Below the pieces are notes generated by a model that saw only the letters and a list, made by a program, of their open reading frames with translations, had not been told where the DNA came from and did no database searches. The position numbers and the translations under genes were made by a program. Shown here one piece after another: positions 10,184 through 20,360 of a DNA stretch of 64,000 bases (positions are counted from its first letter, which is position 1; every line of letters starts with the position of its first letter). Source of the stretch: Pseudofabraea citricarpa (Eukaryota > Ascomycota > Leotiomycetes > Helotiales > Dermateaceae). Location: positions 1,612,001 to 1,676,000 of the forward strand of contig JAPWGK010000003.1 of assembly GCA_029641185.1 (NCBI GenBank). The letters are read 5' to 3'.

Positions 10184-11497
10184 TTACAAATCAGATCGGT
10201 CTTCATTTTTCTCCCATTCGGCATCCGTGGAGTAGCCAGGCCAAAAGGTACGAACAAGATGGACCAAGTCTCCATCAATATTGACCTCGTTCAACCACTC
10301 CTCCTTCATCGTATCTTTGTCCTTCAACTTGCGGTGTTTGCTGTAAGGATGCACCAAAAGCCAATCCTTGCAAACAGTGCATCTAGCACCAAATTTCGTA
10401 TGCACACCTCGTTCCAAGCATGTGAGACAAGCTACATGTCCACAAGGGCTTGTGACAGGGAAGTTGGCAAATTCCTTGCAGACTGGACATTCCAAATAGT
10501 CCTTGAGATTTTGGAAGAACGCCTCTGGATTGGTGTATGTGGAGTTGACCAGCTTTTCAACGAACCCAAAATGCACTGGCTTTTTTTCGACCAGATCTGT
10601 GAGCAGATGTTTGAGCTGCGATGGTATATTGGACTTCATGATTATGGAGTTTCTTGCCTCGGCTTTCGCGACAATATCGTCTTGGACAGAAACCGAGTAT
10701 TCGACTTCGCGGCAATGTGAAGTTCGAATAAGCGAGGATGCAAAATCTGGGCCTCGCTTGCGTCTGATGCTGGCATACGTCAAAGGATCGTCGTCTTTGT
10801 CATCGTCGCTTTGCTCTTGTAGAGAAAGAGGCTCACTGACTTTCGTAGGCTTGCTCTTTGTCTCCATATCGTCACGTAAAACCATACGCAAACCCAGGCT
10901 TTTGATCAATTTCTTGCCGGCAGCAGACCATGGAGTTGGTGTGTTGTCGTCGCGGCGGAAATGGAAGCGGTAGACCATGTGTTGTCCTACTCCCTTGCTG
11001 AATTCGTACTTGACAATCTTGTAGATGCCATCGTATCGATATCCTTCTTCTGGAGCAAACTTGGAATCAAGCTTAGACCCTCTCAAGACACGAATTTCGA
11101 GCGAGTTTTTCCAATCCTTAGCAACAGCTCCTGTCTTATTGACTTTAGCGTTGCAAGTCATTGCAAGAGCTAAGTTGACTCGAGTCAATTCCTGGTCCTT
11201 GCTTTGTGCCGCGGTAGCCTTATCATTGGCATCCCGACCTCCACTTCCTGTAAAAACGAATGTGGTGCCATGATCTACATCTTCTGGATAACCACCAGAG
11301 ACTACAATTGAAACAGCTCCACCGTTCTTGGCAGAACCAGCAATACCACTCATAGTGGCTCGATGAACGCCGGCCAAACTGCAGCCGTGTCGGAATTGCC
11401 AGGATTGTCCGACATGGATGCCAGGAATTGGACCACGATGGGTTAGCGGTATCGTGGTAGATTGCGGTAAATGCGGTGAATGACTATCGTTTGTCAT
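10184..11497 (-). CDS. SRA-YDG and RING finger protein (UHRF-like)
   Basis: This 437-residue protein joins an SRA-YDG domain (about residues 21-193, beginning GPIPGIHVGQSW and containing YRYDGIYK) to a C3HC4 RING finger. The RING ligands are Cys337/340, Cys352, His354, Cys357/360 and Cys373/376. In animals and plants this pairing (UHRF1, ORTHRUS/VIM) reads hemimethylated CpG and ubiquitylates chromatin proteins. Here the ubiquitin-like, Tudor and PHD modules are absent. The reading frame stays open above the ATG and includes a basic AAGKKRKEPGG stretch, so an upstream exon supplying an NLS is possible and the true start is uncertain. An acidic linker (SDDDKDDD) separates the two domains. DNA-modification reading is inferred from the family, not shown. 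Confidence 0.85.
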   Translation of the reverse strand: MTNDSHSPHLPQSTTIPLTHRGPIPGIHVGQSWQFRHGCSLAGVHRATMSGIAGSAKNGGAVSIVVSGGYPEDVDHGTTFVFTGSGGRDANDKATAAQSKDQELTRVNLALAMTCNAKVNKTGAVAKDWKNSLEIRVLRGSKLDSKFAPEEGYRYDGIYKIVKYEFSKGVGQHMVYRFHFRRDDNTPTPWSAAGKKLIKSLGLRMVLRDDMETKSKPTKVSEPLSLQEQSDDDKDDDPLTYASIRRKRGPDFASSLIRTSHCREVEYSVSVQDDIVAKAEARNSIIMKSNIPSQLKHLLTDLVEKKPVHFGFVEKLVNSTYTNPEAFFQNLKDYLECPVCKEFANFPVTSPCGHVACLTCLERGVHTKFGARCTVCKDWLLVHPYSKHRKLKDKDTMKEEWLNEVNIDGDLVHLVRTFWPGYSTDAEWEKNEDRSDL

Positions 11498-13097
11498 TCC
11501 GCCAGGCTCCTTTCTCTTCTTTCCTGCGGCTGCATCTTGTGAGTATTCATTAGCATATATTCCCTAATCTTCATCAAAAGAATATGCTCGGTCGTATATA
11601 AAGTATTATAAGAAACAAACAATCTCTCATGTACACACGACATACACCAAGTACGACTTGTGGTGGCATCGGAAAAGCAAGCAAAAACCCAAGGGAATTT
11701 GACACCCACAAAGCAGTGAGGATTAGAAAAGTATAAGGTAACCAAAGAAGCAATGGAGTACCAAGGCTATTGGATAACCACAAAGCATCAGGTAACAGAA
11801 ACCCAGTGGATGTGCAATAGAGCGTTGGACACTCAAAAGCGCTAGGTAAGCACAAATCACTGCGCTACAAAGAGCTAATGAATATCCAATAGAGCGTTAG
11901 ACACTCAAAAGCACTAGGTAACCACAAAGCTCTGCGCCAAAAAGAGCTAATGAATATCCAATAGAGCGTTGGACACTCAAAAGCACTAGGTAACCACAGA
12001 GCACTGCGCTACAAAGAGCTAATGAATATCCAATAGAGCGTTGGACACTCAAAAGCACTAAGTAACCACAAAGCATTAGGTTACAAAAGGCTGGTGAATA
12101 TCCAACGGAGTATTAGATGCTCAAAATCACTGGGTGACAGTGGGCCAGTGAATATGTGATAGAGCGTTGGATACTCGAAGGTATTGGATAATCAGCGAAT
12201 TCTGTGTGACAGTGGGCAAGTGAATGTGTGATAGAGCGTTGGATACTTAAAGATGTTAGACAGCCAGCGGATTCTGGGTGACAGAAGGCTAGTTGATGTG
12301 TGACAGAGCGTTAGAGTACCACAAGCATTGGATAGCCATGAAGCAGTGAGTAGCCAACGGGGAGCTGGAGTACCACAAGCATTAGATGTCCATAAAGCTG
12401 TAGGATAGCAGCGGAGCTTTAGACCACCAAAAGCATTAGGTATCTGTAGAGAACGCGACAACAGACAACCAATGAATAACAGAGAGCCGACAAGGTGCCT
12501 TCGACCGCTAGATCACACCATTGCCGTAGGTAATCCAACAGTATAAAAGTAGTATAAATGATATGGTAGCATAAAAGCTTTGGGTGACGTACAGGACTTC
12601 ATGGTGCGCGCGCCAACGTTGTTCCACTTCCGAGATCTAAGGTGAAAGGTTAATCCGGTGTTTCCACAACGTGATAAGGGAAATATAACTTACTGCGAGA
12701 AACAAAAACAAGCTCAAAAAAGAGACCTCCCTGGTGGTACAATAGCTTTCGTTCTCGATGGCGCTCTTTGTTGTTTTTTTAAGAGCTCTCCAGTTCGCGT
12801 CCTGAGAGTTCGTGTCACCCTGCACGTGGACTCGGCCAAACGTAAAGCCGGCACCGCTAAGGGCAACCCTCCCGAGGCGATGAATGACTTGAACTGGTTA
12901 ACATTTCTCATTCCTTTTCTTTTGCGGTATATTTACATTGCTACTCTACCTTCTCTCATACTTTGGAATTTGGCTATGCCAACCCAGCTACACCTGCACA
13001 AGGGAATATGCTTCTGGCTACACTGAAGTCTCGATGAAACTAGTGCTGAGTCTCAGCCTCGTCCTTTCCTCACAGAGACTCATGATAGCTTGCCAGC
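11498..13097. other. Repeat-containing intergenic region
   Basis: About 1.6 kb separates two well-supported genes. Most of the first kilobase is a degenerating 72-bp minisatellite, described separately. From 12480 to 13097 I see no repeat and no convincing gene. This part should hold the promoter and 5' leader of the following plus-strand gene. A gt..ag segment at about 13038-13079 could be a 5'-UTR intron. Confidence 0.45.
11690..12450. repeat. 72-bp minisatellite
   Basis: A core block (atagagcgttggacactcaa) recurs with starts near 11819, 11891, 11963, 12035, 12107, 12233 and 12305. Successive spacing is exactly 72 bp, with one shortened 54-bp step near 12110-12163. Units at 11890-12060 are nearly identical, while the flanking ones decay towards 11690 and 12450. 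Because 72 is a multiple of three, one minus-strand frame repeats a 24-residue unit without stops in the best copies. TAG codons in other copies break it. It lies directly upstream of the SRA-RING gene. Confidence 0.85.
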
Positions 13098-14976
13098 ATG
13101 TTGAGCAGCCAGCTGAACGAGACTTCCTCGGGGATGCAAGCTGAGAAGGCTTTGTTGGCGGAGGAGTTAGGGGAAGATGTCGACCAACGAACCCGATCGC
13201 CCTCAAAGGCTCGCTCTCTCTCGGATGTGCCAGTGCCAACCTTATCACCCTCACCCAAGTTCCGCGAACCACAGAAGCGCCAGTCGAGGGACGACAGTAC
13301 CATCACTGAGAGTCCTACAACACCCCGCCGTCCTGCATTTCCTATGCGAGGTCTCTCCCTGCAGATGCCACCACGCGATTTGATGTCATCCAGCTCTTCG
13401 TACATTAGCCGTGTTCCTCTCTCACCTAAACTTGACCACTCACAGACATACGGTTCGCCAACCTCAGTACTGCCTCGACGATCTCGAGGATTGGATTTTT
13501 CCAGAGCTGCGACAAATCTGCACCATTCAACGCTCGCTGAACAGTCCTCTCCAGATTCATCTCCGACAATTGGTGGCCGTGCCATGAATATCCCAAATCG
13601 AAAAAACGGCTTGCATTTTCCCCACGCTGATGGAAATAATGCAAATACAAGTTCTTTGTGGTCGACCATGGCAAATTCAGACCGCATGAACGTGTCCAAC
13701 TCTTTGGGGAGCATAAACATGATGGGTTCGGATTCTTCTGGGAGCAGCTCTGATGAGGAGGACATGATGGATGCAGACGACATAGACGACTCTATTCTCA
13801 CAACTCCACAAACCAGCAAGATGTCTGGACCATTCGGTGTCATGCCACAACCAAGCCCAGGGAATCAATGGGCATCACAGTCTCCTGCGGTCAGCAGTCT
13901 GATCAATTTCCAACGAGCCAGGCTGCGTCATAAGGGCAGGAAGAGTTCAAGCAGCGGGAGTACAAATTCAATGGCAAGTCCTAGTTCCAAGTCACCACCA
14001 ATTGCACGAAACATCGATAGCATAAATGGATATTTCGGAAAGGAGGAGAGTCATTCCAGAAGGGAGAGCATCAGTTGGGCAGCAAATCAATTACATATAT
14101 CTGGGAGTGAGAGTGATGATGGCACACTGAAATCAACTTTGGAAAACGCCGATCCTATAACTCCTGGCCGAGAGCAAAGAGGGGTTATTCGGCGGGCTGT
14201 CACAAGAAGGGGAAACATGTTGGTAAGTTATATTTTCTCTTTTTGGGGGATTGGGCTGATTCGTTCAGCCAAAAACAAAAGGGTTTGCTCGTATTCGAGC
14301 AGCACTCGCTGAAGAAAGCGCTCCTGTTGAGACCGAAGTTCGCCGCGAAGCAGAAGTTGTACGACAAACTCGAGAGAGTGACATGGACCTTGAACCACGC
14401 CATCCTTCAACATCGACAGCACATTCTTCTCCAAATTTAGGACCTGTCAATGATTTAGAAGGGATTCCAGAGGATGACATTATGTCCGATGCTACCCCTG
14501 CGTTGTCAAGTAGCTTCAAACAGCATGCAATGAAGAACTCGAAAGGCAAAGAGTTTTGGGATAGTTTTACAGACGATCGAAATCGAACGCCGCCCCCCGG
14601 ATTTCTTCCTCGTGGATCTTCGTCGGTTAGTGACGAGCTATCTTTGGATTCTACGCCGCCTTCATCACTCGTCATACCTGAGCGGCAATCGACTCCTCAG
14701 ACAGGACCCACTGCTGCCGAGATCACCCAGAAGATGAACAAGAAGCGGAGGAGAGATGATGACTTTGACCCATCAAGTTTTAAGCGGAGGGCTGTAAGCC
14801 CAGGGATGAGTGTACATAACAGCCCGGTAATGCAGAGTCCCATGCAGAGGGACGTTGCACCATGGGGAAGTCGGCCGCCAAGTAATGGTGATGGAAAATC
14901 GAATGGGACAAAGCGGGTTGGGTACCAAGGTATGGTTGATACCAACGATGGTTTGATGAAAATGAGCATTGAATAA
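13098..14976 (+). CDS. Serine-rich disordered protein, probably nuclear
   Basis: Exons 13098-14222 and 14269-14976 flank a 46-bp intron (gtaagt..ttcag) and give 610 residues. Composition is dominated by Ser, Pro, Asp and Arg. There are many SP/TP sites, an acidic SDEEDMMDADDIDD block near residues 217-231, and no predicted globular or membrane region. The exon junction creates an ordered-looking block, GNMLPKTKGFARIRAALAEE, which is the likeliest conserved core. A late basic element, KKRRRDDDFDPSSFKRR, resembles a nuclear localisation signal. I cannot name the family. The density of proline-directed sites suggests regulation by CDK or MAP kinases, but that is inference. Antisense ORFs on the other strand are shadows. 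Confidence 0.75.
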
Positions 14977-15711
14977 AGCTCTACCTGTTATGTACTATTA
15001 AGCGTCTGTTGGAATTGCAGCTCCAATTTGACTGTTTGTCCAAGGTGTTAATGGCGTGGAGTTATTTACTGGATCGGGCTCTTTTATTGGAACGGTTGCT
15101 TGAGGATTATTTTCCCTGCATTGAAATAAATAATAGTGCTGTTTTCTTCATTGTTACGCCGCCACTGATATTTTATTTGTGTTTTGATAATAGCATGTAG
15201 TAAAGACATCTCAAGCCGAGGATTTTGATGCTAATTGATAAACCATGTTATTGTAAAACTCATCTATTTCCCAGCCCTCTTTGAGAAACCCCATAGCGGG
15301 ACATCTAACAAACGCTGCCGAGACTACAGCTGCTGAAAAGGGATTGAGGAGCTGCCCTCGTTTCCTTCTCGTTTTTCAAGAAAGGGGAAATAAGTGACAG
15401 TCTTATTAGACAGTCTTATTATAATTCATCTCATTTTTACCAGACAAAAACAAACAGATATCAAGACTTAGGCACCAAAGTAAACAGAGATGCCACTCGC
15501 CGCTAAAATGTACTGATTGCTCTTTTTAAGGGTGGATGACAGCTGACGAGGTTAGAATACTATCTTTGACGGATCTGTGTGCCGTCTCGCCTGGGCTTGG
15601 GGTTCGTTAGGTATTGGCAGAATTCAACCGACCAACTCGGCTGATTAAACGAAGATAGATATGCCGTAGAAAAAAAAAGGTAGCCGAAAACAGCAAAAAG
15701 AAATTTTACAG
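14977..15711. other. Intergenic region before the second tRNA copy
   Basis: This begins with the 3' flank of the preceding gene. No coding signal is visible. The last 25 bases (aacagcaaaaagaaattttaca) match the corresponding flank of the tRNA copy at 2970. On the minus strand they give a TTTTT run usable as a Pol III terminator. Confidence 0.5.
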
Positions 15712-15800
15712 GGGCCTAATCCGGGATCGAACCGGAGACCTCTTACAGTTCGAATAACGAAGTACCCAAAGCAAGAATTCTACCACTGAACTATCACTTG
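15712..15800 (-). pseudogene. tRNA-Pro(UGG) copy with broken acceptor stem
   Basis: The tRNA body is the same as in the intact copy at 17531-17619: a TGG anticodon, a 17-nt intron, and intact D, anticodon and T arms. The 5' acceptor strand, however, is CAAGTGA and does not pair at positions 1-4 with TTAGGCC. Homology to the copy at 2970-3056 continues about 80 bases beyond the tRNA on the 5' side (acttacggccatgtttgatg shared) and about 25 on the 3' side. The two defective copies therefore descend from one duplicated locus. Confidence 0.75.
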
Positions 15801-17530
15801 AGGGTTGTTAGTTTCTGATCACCCGGAAGAGAAGGTGTTAACTTACGGCCATGTTTGATGTTTGTTGAGGTTGTTTTCGGTATTAGTACATATGAATGTT
15901 GCAGGGTAAATTCTGATTTTTACGTAACCTTTTAGGCCTTGTAGATGAGAATGAGATCTTTCCTAGGTTATATCGGATATCTTTAAGCAAGTGCGAGATG
16001 AGTACAATTCTTCTGAATCAAATTGAGAAGGTATGGGAGAAGGAAGTGATGTTAAGTCAGATTTCTACCAAGCCTACTGAAAATTTGGCGCTGATCTGTT
16101 CTTTCTCATGCGGAATGAGTTCTCTATATATTCTAAGGAGGAACAATATTCATCTTTTAGGCAAGAACGTCTTTGAGTAGATTTTGGAGACACTCTCACT
16201 AGGCTTGTATTATTATTATTAGAGAAATACATGTACAGGAATACGGCAGGCAAGGCACTCCTTCATATGAGAATTCTTTAATTCGAGATGGCTGAGGCTT
16301 CATGATGGGTGATATCCGTCTACAGCCAAGGGTTAACAGGAAGCACTTACAGAATATTCGATGCTTTGCTAAAGATAATGACGATAATGATAATGATATT
16401 TACTTACGTCTCACGGGTTTGGTTGCAATCTGACTACCCTCTGGCCTCCCGAAGGGGCATAAGTGCCTGCTAAGTTAGGGAGTTATATACATATAGGGTA
16501 TAGCCTTAGAAAGCATTTCATGCGTACGCGTGGCTTATAGCCATGTAGCTGTGATTATCACCCGATAGTTCGAGTGGACACCAGTTCCTAAAGTAAGAAA
16601 AGAGGGTAGCCCTCGGTAGGTGCCTTGCTGGCAGATGTTTTTGTAGATCCGCTAGAGCTCAGTAGTCGATGCTGCGAAAGCAGCTGGTAGAATCGTGGCC
16701 GAGGCCCAATTTGATGCGTTCCTCAGGTCTTGATACAACTATCCCACCTTGTGCTTCTCTACAAGTCTCAATAGCCTTCCTACTTTCTTAAAGTCTAGGT
16801 TAGAGTGATTACTACTGACACGGAACTTTTAATGATTCCCTTGTCACGTTTTGGGTTATATGCCTTCTCAATTGTAGAAAACATACACCTAGCCTATAAC
16901 CTTCGAAAGAGTTATTAGCTATGCTGAATGGTAGTTATATAATTCCTGCCTGTTTCGTCGAATTAGCAGTATTACAAGCGCTCTTTTCTTACTCTTTAAG
17001 AATAATGCGAACTGAAGTTAAGGAAAGAATACTTACTAAAAAAAAAACAATTCCTGTTCTTATTTTCTCTTCGTCCACCTCTATAATACAATATAGCTTT
17101 TACTACTGACCGAGTGAGGTGGTTTTCTAAAGATTGTTACTTTGAGATCAACAGCAACAAAAGTTGTACTTGGTTGGGCAGCTTAATTAGAAATGCGTTG
17201 TGGGAGAGTTCTATAAGAATAAGTGAAACTCACGAGTCTTATCTCTCCTTCGAGCTACCTGCTGCATTAAATTATACACTTGTTAGATCCGAGTTCCTCG
17301 AAATAGACTCTTCATTTTATTTTATAAATATTTTCAAAATAATTTTCTTCTATTTGTAACTTGATACCAAACGTTAGACTCTCAATCTCGACTACACGCT
17401 TAAATTATATGGAAACCACCCGAATACACCGTGCCAGCAGCACCAGCAAAAAGTGAGGCGAAAAAATAACTTTCACCGCACTGTTGAAAATTTCCAAATT
17501 TGACAAAATTAGAGAGCTCGATCCACGAAT
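15801..17530. other. AT-rich gene-poor stretch
   Basis: No gene is supported. ORFs are at most about 62 codons and carry no motif. A short TTA/ATT microsatellite is present near 16209-16220. The first 80 bases continue the homology with the flank of the tRNA copy at 2970. Confidence 0.5.
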
Positions 17531-17619
17531 GGGCCTAATCCGGGATCGAACCGGAGACCTCTTACAGTTTGAATAACGTAGTACCCAAAGCAAGAATTCT
17601 ACCACTGAACTATCAGGCC
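17531..17619 (-). tRNA. tRNA-Pro(UGG) with 17-nt intron
   Basis: A full cloverleaf forms on the minus strand. The acceptor stem GGCCTGA/TTAGGCC pairs at all seven positions, with one G-T. The D arm is GTTC/GAAT, the anticodon stem CTTGC/GTAAG and the T arm TCCGG/CCGGA. The anticodon is TGG at 34-36. The intron TACTACGTTATTCAAAC sits after position 37, where nuclear tRNA introns belong. The spliced tRNA is 72 nt before CCA addition, with discriminator C. A box TAGTTCAGTGG and B box GGTTCGATCC match consensus. A TTTT run about 20 bases downstream can terminate Pol III. This is the only copy of the three that looks functional. Confidence 0.9.
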
Positions 17620-20360
17620 TAAGCTTGTAGAATGAGCTGTTGTTGACATGCTGATACTTAATTCGATCCATGTCACTTGGAGAAAAGTGCGGGAAATACC
17701 CGAGCCGTCACATGTCACGTGTTAATAGACCTCAACCCGGCCTGCGAACATATAAATATGTAGCAAACGGACGAGAATTATATGGAAGCCCTGTAAATAA
17801 AGTAGAAAAATACAAGAGTATACTATATTCTGTGTATTACTTCAAAGATTGATACGCATGGGTATTCAGTGACATGATCTATCCCATCTGAATAATCGGG
17901 TACCCTTTGTGTTCTGCATTTCTATTCTTATGACTTCATATTGAAATTCACAGAACACCAGGCATAGAGAGGTAGAAATCTAAAAAGGCAACTAATCCCA
18001 GGAAAATTGTAGCATCAGAAGTGGCCTGTATGATATTAGCAATTACTTTGCTGAAGATTGTTGAATAAGCGACATTTAAGCGACGACACCATTTCCTATA
18101 CTTTCATGGAACAGAGCTGATCATAGGCCCAGTAGTCCTTTAAGAGGAGTATCTATATATTGATATTAATTCGAGCACTGGAAATTTATAGCCGATTAGT
18201 TTTCAGTTCCCTGGTTTCAAGAATAAGGATAATCCTCAAAGATGCTTGCAATGAATGGAAAGCTACTTCCAAAACTTCAATCATTGCGTCTTCATTCTGA
18301 TTTTTAGCGTATTTTGTGGCATTCCTCCTTGTGGCAACCGCAGGTTCCATAACAGAAATGCAGAAGACTTGATTGCTACTACCACCTGCTGCTAAACTTC
18401 CATTTTTGTCATTGTTGTTGTTGGACATTTTTGATTTTAATGGCGTTGATTATGACTGTGCTTGTGTGACTGTATGAAAAGGATCTATTGGGTGGCAAGC
18501 TGTAATATCACGATTTGATTTTAGATACAATGCACTCACTGTATGCCAAACCGGCTGAAGAAGATAAAGGGAAAGAAAAACTCAAGTGCCAGAGAATCCG
18601 TAATGACGCTCATGTGTATTTTGAGAAAATCCTTTGAAGCATCTAATCTTAAACCCTGCGCTAATATATAACAAGAACATTTAAGCCTGCGACATACCCA
18701 CAAGAACTCTGGATTATCCCACGAGCTCTAGTAGGGAATGGTACCACAAATTACCTAGGTATTTTCCGACACTTCTTAGTCTCGAAATAATTTAAGCTTA
18801 GAGAGTCCTTGCACAAGCTTTAGACCCTTCGCTAAAGTGGCCCCTCTGTGGTTGTTAAATTCTCACAAGAAAGTCATCAATACAATTACATAGCTTAAAA
18901 CAAGACACGCTATAGCCATGAGTTTTCTAAACAAACACCACTACTTCTAGTTTTGGCTTTCACCAATCTGGCTTTAGCTTCCAATGAATAGAGTATTCGG
19001 ATGTTGTTCTAACTGGAGTCACCATATCTCCTACAAGGAAAGCATAAATTCGTTATCGATAGTGCAGGTTGCTACCTTTGGTGCAGAGACTTTGAATGTA
19101 CTGTATCCAGGAGAACAAAAGAATACGAGCGGCAGCAAGTGGGGCATAGAGCAACTTTAGGCACATCTATAAGATTGGTGCGCTCAATGTCCTTACCGAC
19201 ATTCTCCAATAACATAGGGGGAAGAAAAACTTGCAGATTGATTCAGATTATCTTCTGTTGCCAGATCTCCCCCTGTTGCTAATCGTCTCACAGAGCGGAC
19301 ACCTTTTAGGATGGAGAGAAATAATTGATGTGATGGCATTGAAGAGACTGGCCTTTTTCTTTGTGAAAAGGGAGGTTGGTCGATTCGACGGCTGCTGAAG
19401 ATCTTGAGCGGGCGGATGAAATTGTCTCTGCCTGTGCCACGAGGGCATTTGACACAAACGAGGATCCTGAGACATGAAAAACAAAAGATTTGAGACATGC
19501 GAGTCAAATCTGGTATGCCAAGTTCAACTCTCAAGTGGACTCCCTCCTATCGACAACCATTCTCTACACTCCTCACAACTTGCAACCTCCCCATTTTAGC
19601 AACCAGAGCAGTAATTCCGCTTCAAGCTGCCAAGCTCTACACGGTCCGGCTATTTTCAACAGATCGAAAAGAACCAAAGCTCAAGCGCAATGGGAGACAT
19701 CCGCATACGAGGGTACAGCATATCTAAACAGATTTTGCAGTCGTTGAAAGGAGGCCCAAACATTCGATATATCTTAGGAAATAAAGTATATACTGTTGCT
19801 AATCGACATCTCGCTGTCATACCACGTAAAATACCACGCAAGAGGATATTCAATAGAGCCAAGAGCTTCACTGCTACGTAGTTAATCATTGGTCAAAATG
19901 GTGGTTTCCGCTGATCGATAATCAAGACCAAACCGACTGGGTAGGCGGATCATGGGAAGCGACAGATGAGACGGAAGATTCTTACTCTCTTTTCGTCTTG
20001 AATTTATAACCGTCTGGCATAATTGTGATGGTTTGTTAGCGAGGAGGGTCTTGATGGATTGGATATCCACTGTGGCAACAGTCTATACCAATAACGTCCT
20101 TGACCATGTCTAGGGCATGCTTGTTTGTTTATTGGGATCATGTTGAAGAACAACCCAGTTCGTCTTTTGAACTTGAGGGTAGTGATGTCTTCCCCATGTA
20201 TTTGTAGAAACGATCAGTCACCTGGGTAGGATGTAATACTTCCTATCAAGTCCATTTCACATAGATTGCAAATCCTCAATGCACAGAGAAGCAAGTATGC
20301 ATAATATCTACTCATGGAAAATGAATTCAACGACGTAATAAACTAAAAACTGGTGCTTAT
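17620..20360. other. AT-rich gene-poor stretch
   Basis: This is about 2.7 kb without a supported gene. Small ORFs occur at 18186-18428 (minus), 19193-19534 (minus) and 19690-19881 (plus). None has a recognisable domain, and neighbouring frames compete. The last few hundred bases are the 3' flank of the copper ATPase gene. Confidence 0.5.

Noticed and set aside
11690..12450. Regular repeats considered as a CRISPR array
   Set aside because: Units are contiguous 72-bp tandem copies without unique spacers, in a eukaryotic genome. This is a minisatellite.
13070..13843. Minus-strand ORF of 257 codons
   Set aside because: It is opposite the spliced disordered-protein gene. Its Ser-rich composition mirrors the codons of the other strand.
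18186..18428. Minus-strand ORF starting MSNNNNDKNGSLAAGGSSNQ
   Set aside because: Low-complexity start, 80 codons, no family and no clear splice continuation. Too weak to call.
19193..19889. Several ORFs of 60-113 codons on both strands
   Set aside because: Competing frames, no recognisable domain and no consistent intron model.
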